This document shows positions 1-21,125 of a stretch of DNA of 64,000 nt, piece after piece. This stretch comes from Amblyornis subalaris (lineage: Eukaryota > Chordata > Aves > Passeriformes > Ptilonorhynchidae), in assembly GCA_018881555.1 (NCBI GenBank), contig JACAXG010000493.1:1-64000 (forward strand), given 5' to 3'. The notes under the pieces were generated by a model. It ran no database searches. It saw nothing but the letters and a program-made list of their open reading frames with translations, and was not told the DNA's origin. Position numbers and translations under genes: made by a program. The stretch's first letter is position 1. Every line of letters begins with the position of its first letter.

Positions 1-8142
<8,142 letters not shown>

Positions 8143-8880
8143 TTAAAAACTTTTTCTTATGTTTAAATGGAATTTTGTGTATTTCACTTTGTCTTCATTG
8201 CCTCTCACCTTGCCAGTCGGAAAAAAAAAGAAAAAGAAAAAGTCAAGCTGAATTACATCTTTAGCCTTCCCCAGAAGGGGACTTGCACCCCTCAGTAAGA
8301 TTATCCTGAGCCTTCTCTTCTCCAGGCTGAACAATCCCAGATCTCTGTCTTTCCTNAGGTCAGATGTGCCAAGCCCTTAACCATCTTCAGGGCCCTTTGC
8401 TGGACTCACTTCAGTATGTCCATGTCTCTCTCGTACTGGGGCCCCAGACTGGACACACCACTCCAGGTGTGGTCTCACCAGTGCTGAGTAGGACTGAATA
8501 GTGGTCTCCCTCAACCTGCTGCAGGCCTCTGCATAAAACAGTTCAAAAGGNTCTTGGTCTTCTTTGCCACAAGGACATATTGCCAATCCCTGGTGAACAA
8601 GTTGCCCAAAGGTTCTTCTCTGCAGAGTTGGTCTCTCCAGTACTGGTGCCTGGGCCTGTTATTTCCCAGATNCAACACTTTGAATTTCTCGAGTTTCTAG
8701 ATCCCTGTGAATGGAAGCCCAACCATCTGGTATATTAGCCATTCTTCCAAGTTTTCTATCACTTGGAAGCTTGCTGAGTGTGCACTCTGCCATCCAGGTC
8801 ATTAATGAAGACACTAAACACCCCTGGGCCCAGTAACAGCCCGTTGTGTACTTCAGCAGTGATGGACTTCCTGCAAACTG
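8143..8880 (-). mobile_element. CR1 LINE fragment, 5'-truncated
   Basis: Minus-strand reading gives the C-terminal part of CR1 ORF2. Near 8860-8770 the sequence corresponds to the reverse-transcriptase segment after the catalytic region (FINDLD-like, then the LSKFAD counterpart). SALVRPHLEWCVQ lies near 8495-8440, FSLEKRRLR near 8330, and KFHLNIRKSF ends at about 8145. A purine-rich tract (8220-8243) interrupts the last part. The order of motifs fixes the orientation. Numerous substitutions and frame breaks show it is an old inactive copy. Confidence 0.85.
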
Positions 8881-10619
8881 AGTATCTTTTCCAGGTTTTA
8901 ACTTTCAGTTCAACAGTAGACTGGAAGAGCTAACACGCAGTCACTAAGGGCAAATCATACTCACCTATCATACACCTTTATTCACTCCAAAATGAAAAGA
9001 GGAAATTTTTCTCAATTCCANAGTTACAAATAATCATGATCAGAATCCACTACTAGAAGGGGAGTACCAAATTGTTTTCACTGGCACATGTGCACATACA
9101 CACCCCCACGCAGACACAACTAACCTGGGAAAGTTTTAGTCTGCAAGTCACCTAACATCAAATTTACATCCTTCTTAAAAATGATTTCATCAAAAATTAA
9201 CGGGTTTCATTAGGTTTACTCCAGGGGAAGGAAGAGTTCACTCACAGAAACAAAAACATACAAAGTGCAAGTTCATGGAATACCTGATAATTAAGCCATA
9301 TTTATACTACAAGATGTCAAATGCAACATTCAAGTGTCTACATGGCACAGATATGTATGTATTGGAGCATCAAACATGGTCCACAATTTATCTGCTCGCA
9401 ACTTATTTGTTCAGACTGTCTCTGGCCTACTTGCAATTTTTTTCTTAAAATAATCCAAACAAAAGAACCAAAAACCCACAGCCTTACCATCTTACAGAAA
9501 TAAAGCTGTTATGTTTATTTTTGCTATCTTATTTTCATACAATTTCAAACAGGAAATCTCTTTCCTGTTACATGATAATTTCTGTATTTGCGCACACATA
9601 AATCATTGCAATATTTTCTAAATAAAATGCTTAGATTGATCACTTTTGAAAGATACAGCTTTCTTGTTTTACAAGCATTTACCCAACTCTGTCTATCCAT
9701 CTCTAAGGATGTGCAAAATTGTATTGGATTGAAAGCTATGAAAATCATTTAGGAGTATGCAGCAAACTTAAAACATTAATACATCTTTCACATTAAGACT
9801 GATATTTTAATTTTCTTTTGCAGGTGATAACCAAAGATTGAGGGATTTTATTTTTAGTGTGTTTACTTTTATTATGTAATAAATGTCTTGCCGTTGGTTA
9901 TAAGACCATAAAAGTCAATATCGTACAAACAATGCCAGAAAACTCTCAAGTGCAAAGGCAATCTGAAGTTAGAGCTAAAACTTTCTATTTCCTCATACTC
10001 ATTTTGCCTCAGATGTACTACACACTTTCCTACGTGAACTGAGATCAGTGAGCAATATTTTGAATTTTTAGATCTCTCTTCTTGAAAGAGGAGGAGAACA
10101 AGTGGAGCATGACAGTCCAGGCCAAGGCTATAAAAAGCATTACAGGCTGTGCAAAATTTATAAACAGAAACTGCCAGCTATCAGAAATCAAAAGTAATTA
10201 GTCATTCTTTTAAAAATATCAAAATAATGTCCTTCCATCTCTTCTAAAAAGTTCAGTGTATTCCAGTTTGTTGGTACGATCACCAGAAATGTGTGCAGTA
10301 TCTGCCCTTCTCATTCTGAGAAAGACTTTCTGGCAATGAAGAAACTGCTGTTTTCTCAACTATCCTTCCACAGCATTACTTCCAAACCATCAACAACAAA
10401 AATTTAATTGGAAGACTACCTCTAGCTCATCACCTCATGTATGACAACAAACAAACCCATGAAAATATCTTTTTAAACCTGACCACTTTTGAGGATCCCA
10501 TTAGACAAAAGAGCTACATTCATGGAAAACAAATCCATCCTGTCCTTGAAAGCCCAGAGGACATGAGGGTAAAAACAACAATATCTCTGGGTGTTAAACA
10601 AGGTACTTATCAAGTAAAA

Positions 10620-11110
10620 AGATAAGTGCAAGACACTGTTATGACCTTATCTGGAGGCCTGCATACAAATCTGATTACCTATGTTCAAATTAGAGTAATT
10701 GAATATGAAGCAAATGCAGAGCAGGTCTCCTTAAGAGATCAAGAGCTTGAGATCTTTTAAGAGGATACTGGAAGACTTTTACAGCCATAATCTGAGCAAT
10801 GAAGNTTAAAATGCAGTCGCTACGAAGACACTGGAAGGCAAACACCAGGTTATAAGAAATATTGTACCAGCTGAAGGCAGGGCTGGGAAAAAAGGAGAAC
10901 AAATCACAGTTACAAGCAGGTTGAAAATGAGAAGTGTTCTAAGTGAAACAATAAACTATGGGGTAGTTTCCATGCAGTCATATGGAGAGAGGAGACTGAG
11001 GGGTAGTACTACTAATTTGAAGCTGACCTAAATTTATAAAACAATTTTAAATAACAGTTACTTCCTGCATATTAAGGAGTTAGATGAAGAAACAAAGAAG
11101 CTTCCTCATC
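10620..11110 (+). repeat. Possible very old CR1/L3-like fragment
   Basis: Scattered resemblance to the 3' coding end of old CR1-type elements: a CTGGAG...TTCAAATT stretch near 10650-10690, and GAGAGGAGACTGAGGGG near 10985-11002, which resembles the LEKRRLRG-encoding segment in the plus orientation. The match is too decayed to be sure by eye. Confidence 0.3.
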
Positions 11111-12238
11111 TGGCTGACATAACTGGAGACTAAAGGTCTAAAAGAACCACTTGCAGAAGTTGTATGCTGTCAGCCTGCCAACACATAAGTGTTTGGGTCT
11201 GACATATCTTTTCACTGAGACACTTAAAATTGAATTTGACAGAGAATAAGAAAGTTAATTGACTTCTGATTTTACATGGAAATGCACACTTATTACAAGA
11301 TGGAAGACAGGAATATACCAAGATACTATTACCTTGGTATACTAACATGATGAAAGAAAATATATTGCACAATCAAGATTTTTATATTCTTGTTACTGTT
11401 AAAAAAGCAGTGGAGCTTGAAAAGATTTACATATATCTTANGCAAGTATATGTAAATTTTATACATCTAGTAATCTGAAGCCTATTTTTACTGTTATTTG
11501 TTTTTCCTGGAATCCTTCGACACATGAGTCTGTTTGACCCGGGTTGAGAATTACAGTACTAAGATGAAAGAACAAGCTTACACTTAACAAGGGCAAGACA
11601 AAAAGATACATGCTGCAACTATACAGATGAATTGTAAATAAAAACTGTTGGAGAGAGATTTCACAAACAGATATTCTCTCTATTGCTCCCAACATTCCCT
11701 GCAATGATTGTTGCTACTAAATAAAATCTGATTTTCAACTATTAAGACCTCCCATACCAGGAAAGGACAGTAATTTTAAAAGAATAAGGCATGAACCTAC
11801 TCTTAATTTTTAAAGTTGCAATAACATTGTATACAAATCTTGTAGATACACTCCAAATAACACTTATTAAATATAATCAAAAGGCTTTATGTTTCAGCAA
11901 AATACATTCAATAAGAGAAAAATCTTTAAATCTGAACAGATAAATCTAAATGCAAAGCATTTAATCTCCTGTATTACTCGATAAATACAAACTGTGGGAC
12001 TCATATGTACCACATTTCAGTTCTCAAGCCTAACTACTTACAGGTGAGGGAAAACCTTATAGGACTAAGAAACAAGAAAGGAAGCAATGGCAGATTAAGT
12101 TTGGAAAAGATCACCTTCAGTAATAGATACACTAGTGATGATTTAATAGCCTTATGTTCAGCTAACACCAACTTGCCATTATATCTGCAGACCCTTATTA
12201 CTATGTAAAGTAAGGCAATATTCTTTCAAAACCCACTT

Positions 12239-12290
12239 ATTTCCTTTTCTCTCTTTCTCTCTTTCTTTCCTTTTTCCTTCTTTCTTTCAC
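12239..12290. repeat. Polypyrimidine CTTT-rich tract
   Basis: About 50 bases of nearly uninterrupted C and T with CTTT and CTCT units. Confidence 0.8.
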
Positions 12291-15200
12291 CTTGATATGC
12301 TGTTTATTGAAATTACAAAAAAGCCTCAGGAACAATTTGCCCCAGAACCAGAACCTGCTCTGGCTCAGGCACTCCCTCACTTCTGTCTCTGTGGTGGCTT
12401 TTAGCAAAGCTGGGCTGTGGGGTCTCTCAAGCTTTCCACAACTATTCTCTTGTGCTTAATGCTTTAATAANTGGCACTCTATTGCCACCAGAGACTTGAA
12501 ACTTTATCTTGCTAACAGACAATCATGAGGCAAATTTTTAAAAGCAAATGACAATTTGACATACAAGCCTCTTGTCTACGCCTGTAATTGACAATGAAAG
12601 GAATTGAGATTTGTAGTTAGGTCCTGAAAATGTAGCCCAGCAAATGTCATAGCCACCAATTTTTTCTTCTCATCCCTTAGAGATACGGTGTCTGGAAAAA
12701 AGTCTCTGTCCTGTGCTATTCCCTGGTCACTGCTAAGAATTGTCTTGGACACAGGTTAAAACCATGCCAGGAGTCTGTATGGATGACAGCATTGCAGTTC
12801 TCAAGCCCCTGCAGTCCATGTCCCTTCAGTTTCCTGCAGGAATGTTAACTCTTTTTTCCCTCTCCTAGTTCAATGCTTTGTTCTATTGCTGTTGTTAGAA
12901 ATCCTTGTGATAACAGAAAATTCAGCAGTGCTTTTTTCAACTTTTTCCCCATTTGTTTTTAGAAATGGCATCAGAAAGCTATGTGAGTTATGAAGACTTT
13001 TGTCCGGTTAGGGTTTGCAGGCTCATATTTCAAAAAGGATGTCAAATAACTTGCTCACTGCTCTGGCTATATGAAAAAATAGCAGTATCAGNGCAGGAGA
13101 AGAATCTGCCATCTGAAAAGCTTCGGCTATAGAAGAATTCTATATAGAGGACTTCTACGTGGGAAGTCCTCAAGTAACATACATTTCAATGTGCAGCGCT
13201 TTGTGGACCTAAATCAGAGAAGTATTTTGCATTCCATAGCTATAGTCTGTGAAAAGTTAACACAGTTTTGATGAAAATACCAATTTTAATGTGAGTTTAG
13301 AGAAGTGAAAGTTTATAAACTGTCATGACTCATGACTTCAGAGGGAAGAAAGGATTCCCAAATTAATTGCTTTTATGTGTCTCACCGCATGCAACACGTT
13401 TTCTATTTAACCAGCTGACAGAGTGCACTTTTCAAAAAATCAAATTCTGTCACCAAATCTTTGTTTTAACACAACAGTATGATTTTCTGTTGCTTATTTT
13501 TGGTGCTGCCTTGCATTGTCCTCTTGTTTCTTACAGTGGCTTACACAACCGATCTATGAATAAGCACAGAAAACTGATCTGGCTTTGAAAGGAAAAAAAA
13601 AATCCCTCCAACACACATGTAATGGCATGTTTGGCAGGATGACTAAGCTGCAGTGGGTAACACCACTGAGATGCTGGTTAGCTGCAGTGTGGGAATAAGA
13701 ATCAAGAGCAGCAAGAAGAAAACAAGTTCAGATAGCAAAATAAAACACATTATGAAACCATAATATAAAGTTTCTTAGACACCTGGTTTCTATAACGTAA
13801 CCTCCTTGCATGGTAGGTAGAACAAATACCTGGTAAATAGGGTCATGCACAAACGGGAGGAGAAGGAGAAATAAGAACAGAAAGAAGGTCAAAACCCTAC
13901 AGATGCAATTTCACATTATGTTGTTCATGGTACCCTAATTAAACAGAAAAAAAAAATATTTTAGGGACTGAATAAACAGAACTTTAAATTGGTTTTGGAT
14001 TGGTTTTGGTTTTTTTTCCTGANTTTTTTTCCTCAGTAAAATGAAGTAGCATCTTTAGGACTTCTGAAATCTCTGTCATATAAGTACATATTTTAGCATG
14101 TATTTTTTAGCTGACAATATGTGGTATTTCTAGAAATGATCTNTGGCCCATCATGCAAATCCATCCTGAAGTGCTTTTTGGTTTGGGTTTGTTGGGATGT
14201 TTTTTTCGTAGTCAGATTTGACATGAGAAATCTTAAAAGCTCCTTCAAAAGCCCTCGAGCTTGAATCATGCCAGGCTGATGTCCCTGTATATCCATTATG
14301 TGTGAGCACTCTGCTAAAATTCCTGCTGCACTGACGGGACAAGGAAGCAGGTGTCTAAAGAAAAAAAGTTACTTAAATCCACTGTAAACCTAAATTAAGT
14401 GCTGTGGTGTTAAAAATGCTTCATTTTGTTTGCATTCTATATTAAAAGACAATGAGTGGCAAAGTTGCATGATATCCCTTTAACCAAAAACATGATTCAG
14501 AAAAAGGAAATAAAAATATTAAACCACAGATGTCACAGGTTCAGTCTTCTTATGATGACCTGTGGTTGTTCCCAGGAGAAGAATAAGATTGCTAAGAGTA
14601 AAACCTATAAACATTGTTTACTAAGTAATAACTTTGCAAGGAATGGGAGACTGGCAGTGAGTGGGTGGACAGATTTCTCTAGACATTTCGTCTGAAACAT
14701 TTGGTGTAAAACTCCCTTGAAATTTCTAAAGCATTTGGCTCCTAAGGCTTTAATTTGATTTGCATTAGATCTCAGTGATTCTTAATGAGGAAAGATTTCC
14801 TAACCTGTAGTTACAAATCACAACTTTCCTTTCCTTTTTTTTTTTAAATCTTACTCTCAAACCCATTTCGGAGTCCACACAAATAACATTCTGCACCCCA
14901 CTAAAGTTCTATTAGTTCAATTTGTAGTTTATTTGTTCAATAATGGTCTAATCAAAACTTACGCTGTAGAGGACTAACTCTCAGGATCATTTGGATCTGC
15001 AGATGACACCAGATTCTCATCCACCTCTTCTTACAAGATTCTGGCTGCAGCTGACACTTGCAGACAGACACTGTTAAAAAATTTTCATGCATTCTTCAAC
15101 TCTGCTATCCTTTTGGGACTCCAACACCACCAACGTAGTAAAAAAAAAAAACAAAAACAAAACAGAAGAACAGAAGAAACCTCACTAATTCTTTGTAATG

Positions 15201-18019
15201 TTTTTATGTAGTATGACATTCTGTCCACTTTGGTTGCCACTGTATATTTTAACCATAACACCAGAAGATATTTTCATACACCTCAGTTTTGTCACAATCT
15301 TGGCAGCAAAATTAGTATTGTGGCTCTTTAAACAATGAAGCCATCTAGGGGGTAATGCCATATCAAAGGAAGTTTACTTTACTGGAATACTTGTTCAGTA
15401 TGCAGATAAAGAAGATTGTCTGCTATGATTTGTCTAAAAGATTATTTACTGGAAGCAAGGGAAGAGAGTTCAATACTGCAATTGTCCCAGAACTCATTAA
15501 TTTCATATTTGTTTCTGTACTACAAATGTGCAAAGGGGTAAGGGTGATCTCTAAATCTTAAAAAAATCCCCAAGTCTGTTCTACTCAAGACCCCAGAGGA
15601 CTGTGTTTCACTGGAGATCGTGTTGCACTTCCACAGACTTCACATACATGTGAGTCACTAGATCAGGATAAGGAGACATGATGACTACACTATACACTAA
15701 AACTGAATGGAACTGAGGCCAGCTGGCACATTATTATTAAACTTTCTGAGCCTGCAAAACAGGATGGCTGTGTCCAGATTGCCTGTTCGNAACAGTCACC
15801 AGGCTGTACCAACTTCTGAATCATTCCCAAGAATTATTCAGAAAAGTGCTATTTGGCCCAAACAAAACTCGTGCTCTGATCCATCTAACAACAGCAGAGA
15901 AGGCTGTTAGTGGCCCTGCCCACGTCCTGACAGGTGGTAATATTCTGGTGTAGACGAAGATCCTGGGACTGTATTGACTTCTCACTCATTCCAGATAAAA
16001 AAGAGTATCGGCAGCTACTGTGGTAAATGGAACTAAACTTGTGGATGGCTAAGTGATCACTGNTTTATCCCTTTGCTATCCATCAGAGGGCACTTCACTC
16101 CTGTTTAGTTTTTTAATAATTCTATGATACATCCCACAGTAAACAGAAAGAAGCACTAAGATCATCTTTCCCTTCACAATGATTATTTCATGGGAGAAAT
16201 CATAAAATTNTCTCTGCTGCCATCTCTGATGGAATAGGACAACCTTCTGACATACAACCAAGGAGCTTTTGGGGTTTGTTTTCAACATATAGCTATTCCC
16301 ACCTGCTTAAATAGACAAACAAAAGAAAATTAAAAAACAGCTAAAAGTATATCCCCACAGGATATGAAAGAATGAAGCAAGGATAAAATCTGCACTGCAC
16401 TGATAGCAAGGATCATATCCACGCAAATTCAAAAGACTTAAATAGTTCAAATTGGCTTTCTTTTTTCCCCTAAGGCTTTTCATACAACTCTGTTGCCTGG
16501 AGATTTTAACCAGTTGAATAGCTACCTAGGGCTTTGTATGGGTTTCTGAAGTCTGAAAGGCGCCAGTTCTCGCTGCACTGCCCCTCTAAGATGTAGCCTG
16601 ACACATCAATTTGCTTCACATAAACCCTGGGAGAGAAAGTGATTTTATGTATCTCTCTCCTAATACTAACCTATTAAATTTTCTTCCCAAAAAGCAGTTC
16701 TGTAATCTGCCAGCTGTTAAATGACAGAGAAGTGAAAGCTTTATATTCATTCAGTAANCACAGCAGCTCTTTTTTGCTAAACCAGTTTTCAATTTACAAA
16801 GAGCTTGTCAAGGTGATAGGTAGCATCTCAAGAGACACACACGCTGTGCCTTCATCATTCACCCACATTTTTAATGTGGTTCCAAGGCTGGCTGTGAAAT
16901 ACCTCCCAACAATATAAGAAGTCTTTATGAAACCAACAAAATACTTCAAATTATTAAGTGCCACTTCAGTATCTCCAAGATGTGGCATTTATGGGTATTA
17001 AAAATCTTCATGGTTTCTGACAGTTGGAAAATCAGGTTTAGAGTTTGTTGAAACTTATTTTAGATGCTGAATGCTGAAGCAATACAGGTATACTAATAAT
17101 GCTGCAAAAATTACTACACATTGAACTGCTCCTCAAAATACTTTCACTAAGAGCTAAAAAAATAGTTTACTAAATGTATTTTGGAAAACCTATTCTTATG
17201 GAACATAAGCAATGTGGTAGCAGTTTAAAAAAACTGTGTCTGACACAAGTAGGTAACAGCAAAGACATTTTTCTTGGTCTTACATGACATAGCAAAATCT
17301 GAAGGAAAATTCCAGAATTGCAGATATGCAATGATCTTATTGGCAAAATTAAACAACATGGAACAGCTTATTTGAAAATAAAGCATTTTGAGGTTTTATA
17401 TCTCACAATTACTAAACTTTTTTCTTAAAACAGTGAGGTGTAACCTCTGCATCTAATAGGATGAGATTTAGAAATTTCATGGGTTTTTCTTTTACTTGAA
17501 GCAAGTCACAATGCGGTATCATACTTGNACTCATGCTTATCTTTAATCATAAGTGTTTAGCCCAAGAAGTCANAATCAGAAATTCAAATTATAAACAGAT
17601 TAGATACCTAAATCCAGCAAATACAAATTGTAAAGAAATAAAATTGTTGAAAAAGTAATTGTTAAGAACCAAGGGGACATTTTTCTTCCGGAATTTTGGT
17701 TTATCAAAACACTACTGTCACTGATGGTCCTTATGAAAAAAAGGTCTCCTTATGAGAGATACAGACTCCTTTTTGTCAGACTACTTCTGACATTCTTATG
17801 TGTAAATGAAATACAAATGGACAGAGAAGCTGGTCATAAAGGTTGCCCTAGAACCAATGTATTTCAGGGTAGAGTTGTGCAGTCAAAGTATTTTCTTCTG
17901 ACCGATCCCACACATTCCCAGATAAAGGTGATTTAATACTATGGGGATTTAATGTCTATGTTCTGAGGGAGTTTGGACATTTATAAAGAGAGTATTATTT
18001 AAAACTTTTCAGAGTATCT

Positions 18020-18370
18020 AAATTTAGTCATGGGCACAGACTGCAACCTTTCCCACCAGCATGCTGCCCAACTAGCAACAGGTTTCAGGTGTCAGGCTTG
18101 GGGCCCCAAGAACATCNGCACCAGAACGTCCGGCTGCTGGTGCTCAGGGCTTTTCCAGAGAGCTCCTGTCAGCACTGTTGATGTCCCAGCCTTGCCATGG
18201 GTCTGTGCCCATCCCCACAGCTCTGACCAGCCACACCAGGGCTGGGCCCATCCTGGGACACCACCCTCAGCCCTGTCCTGCTCCCCCAGTCTTTTGCTGG
18301 TGAGGCCCCCGACCTGGCCAGCCATACAGCACAGGTGGCCCTTGCTGCTCCCTCATATCCACAGTAAAAG
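18020..18370. repeat. GC-rich repeat-like island, unidentified
   Basis: About 350 bp of markedly GC-rich sequence sits inside AT-rich intron. It is rich in CCAG, CAGCC and CTGCTC words. Open frames on both strands (126 aa plus, 77 aa minus) are explained by the low stop density of GC-rich DNA, and neither resembles a protein I know. Its sharp edges suggest an inserted element or LTR fragment, but I could not find paired termini or a target-site duplication. Confidence 0.4.
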
Positions 18371-20673
18371 TCCTAGTAATGAAAGTCTTGATTTAATTTC
18401 TAGAACTTGAGACCACTCACTCTATTTCAAGACAAGGTAGGTTGCTTCTTACAACCAGGGAGGTAGTTTTCATGTAATACCAGGGTAATGTCTGCAATTC
18501 AATCTATAGCTTTCACACCCAAAAAACTCTGAAGATACAAGCTATGAGACACAAATCCAAAGAAAATNTTTGGTTTACCGAGCTTAAAGTGTTGCTGTGT
18601 GAAACTCACACACACCTGGACTATGAGTCTGCATGTGGAGAAGGAAAAACCCAAAAAACCTAAAAAATCCACACTTCCAGGCACAGTTTGTGGCTTCCAG
18701 CATTTCCCATGTAATCCACTAGATCATAACAGAAAATATTTAGCATTTTTCCACATACCAAATTGAGAAAAACACCATTTTAGAATGAAGGGGGCTAGGC
18801 ATATGGAAACAAGCAGTACCGTTCATTTGCTCAGCTGGTATAAACAGAAGGCATAAGGCTTGCTCAGCAAGATCCTGACCTGCCAAAGGGCTTCATATCC
18901 AAACGTTATGATTAGTCTCAATTCTGACATAGTTTGATTACATGGTTACATGTCTGCCCACAAGTTTTGCCTGGCTTATATCCATTGACCATCACAAGTA
19001 CAACAATGCTGCCACCATGACATATTTGGTATTGACGTAGGTAGACAACATGCAAAGGTGAATTTACTTCCCCATAAGCACACACACNCACATTTCTTTT
19101 GGGAACATGACACTCAAGAGATAATCAAGTCAATATGTGAAGTAGAATGAGAAAATAAAAACTATTGGTAACAAAATAATGACAATTTAAAAAAAAACTG
19201 TGAAAGGAAATATGGAAGGAGATGTTATTAGACCATTTCAGAAAAACACATATACCTTGTGTCAATTAGAAACCACATGTCAACCAGAATGGCATGAAGT
19301 GGGGTAATGGCTGTTTATCAAACTANAGAAACAGTGAAAAAGTATGTTAATGTTAAATAAAATGGTTCGCATGTAAACAATACTTTAATCCAAGGTTTTC
19401 TTAACATCAAGAACAATCAGCTATTTTTTCTTCTAATTCCACCACGGTTCTGAGATGTCTTTGAGTATTTGCCTGTCAGTCTAACTAAGAGCTGCAGAGG
19501 ATGAGGCCAAGCAGGTGATTTGACTTATCTGCTGCAACAAATGGAACCAACTTGTATTATTTCAGGGGATAAGATTAATTCTGTAAAAATCAAATCTCAG
19601 TTGTCAAACAGAAGGACTGTTCCTCTCAAGCACAGCACTGAATGGATAGTAAAGAAAGTAAGAGTCANGTGAGTAGCTGCAAGGAAGAGCTCAGTAAAAC
19701 TCAGATGGCTTTTACAAGTAAATCAGAACCTATTTTTCTTTTAAATCCAAATAACCAATGCACAGATTCATTGATTGTTGGTCTCCATTACAAGCTGAGC
19801 ATACACTACAGTGATAAAAAAGAAATTTTTTTGCTTCCTTCTTTTGAATATAAAATACATAGGAGCTTCCTGGGCTGACTTTTATCAAAACAGCAACTTG
19901 GTAGATACTGTTTACTCTTTATAAAATGTAGACTTGTTAACTTAGNTCTTCCTGTCTTTTACGTGGTATTAACTAGCATAGGAAACTCAGGATTTCTTCT
20001 AGCACTACATAAAGTAACCTAACAGTTTTAAAATATACTGTAAAGTTTAAAATGCATTTGATGGCTTAAGTATTCACAGGAGGAAAGCTCATTTACTCAT
20101 CAGTTTTACAGCTCCAAGCAGAGCAGCACTGCATAAAAGATACTTTGTCATTCCTTGCCCTTCATACCAGGCTGATTCCCCTGCTGCTGGGGGACAAAGA
20201 CATATGAGCTTTCACGGTGTACAAGGCCAGAGACAATTTTACATGGATGGAAAACATGGACAGTATCCTGTCCTACTGAATAATATTTANAGTTTTAATT
20301 GCAGAATGTTACTTTGGTAACTCATTTCTTCCAAGACCTCATACCTTTTCATTTAAGTAAACAAGAAATCATATGGACAAAAAATACAAGTGAAGCAAAA
20401 AAACCTCAGAAGACTCATGACAGTCCCCATAAAGATCACTGTTTAACTTCAGCGAAAATCTGTANGTTTTTTTGAATGTCCCTTTTAAAGATTTGTGCTG
20501 AAGATTAATAACCTTGAAACATTTTTATTATTCACTGCATTTCATTAGAATTATGGCAGAATACGGGTCTAAGGCACAAGAGGTCTCACCCACAGCCACA
20601 TGTCCATGAAGTCTGAGAGCTGAAGTTACACCTTTCACAGTATTATCTTTTTCCCCACATTTGTCTGCCTGGT
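18371..20673. other. AT-rich intronic stretch, nothing assigned
   Basis: No exon, RNA gene or recognisable transposon was found. A small CA-rich patch lies at 19077-19093. Confidence 0.6.
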
Positions 20674-21120
20674 TCTTGCGGTGTAGAAATGCTACTCCCT
20701 AATTTAGTGCCCCTCTCCTCCCCAAAATGGGTCCAGAGAGGAGAACTGGAGGCACAAAAGGTGAAGATCACAGGCTGAGATGAGAACAATTTACTGGAAA
20801 CAGCAATGAGATAAGAAAATGAACAGTAACAGGAACAGTACTAAAACCAAAAGTGTACAAAAAAAGGGTGATTTACATGCAAAATGCTCACCCAGTCCAA
20901 CCTGACCCAACTCGAAGCCCCACCCTGACCACTCTCTGTCCGCCACCCTTATTCCATCAGAAGGAATGGAAGCGAGTGTGTCACTTTCCCCCACCCCTGG
21001 CAATGACACCAGTTGGTATTCAAAAACATTAGGGTCTTGGCCATGCCCACATGGCTCCAGGCTCCGCCCCCTAACAGCTACTACAAAAACTTAGCCTTGT
21101 CCTTGGTTGAAATCAGGACA
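20674..21120 (-). mobile_element. Solo LTR of an avian endogenous retrovirus
   Basis: On the minus strand the element starts TGTCCTGATTTCAACC at 21120 and resembles avian LTRs beginning TGT-CTGGTTT. Near the other end it has the CAGCCTGTGATCTTCACC segment, similar to the AACCCATGAGTTTTCACC region of such LTRs. The 5-bp word CTGGT flanks it on both sides (20669-20673 and 21121-21125), as expected for a target-site duplication. The left terminus reads TCT where TGT is expected, one substitution from canonical. It is 447 bp long with no viral coding region beside it, so it is a recombined solo LTR. A 5-bp duplication fits ERVL-type elements. Confidence 0.7.
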
Positions 21121-21125
21121 CTGGT

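Larger units (their letters stand above)
8881..18019. other. AT-rich intronic stretch, little assigned
   Basis: No exon was seen. A polypyrimidine (CTTT-rich) tract lies at 12239-12290, and A-rich tracts occur near 13590 and 15140-15170. One interval (about 10620-11110) vaguely recalls a very old CR1-like element and is listed separately. Confidence 0.55.

Noticed and set aside
18030..18410. 126-codon plus-strand frame and overlapping minus-strand frame
   Set aside because: They are explained by the GC-rich patch; both strands are open together and neither resembles a protein.
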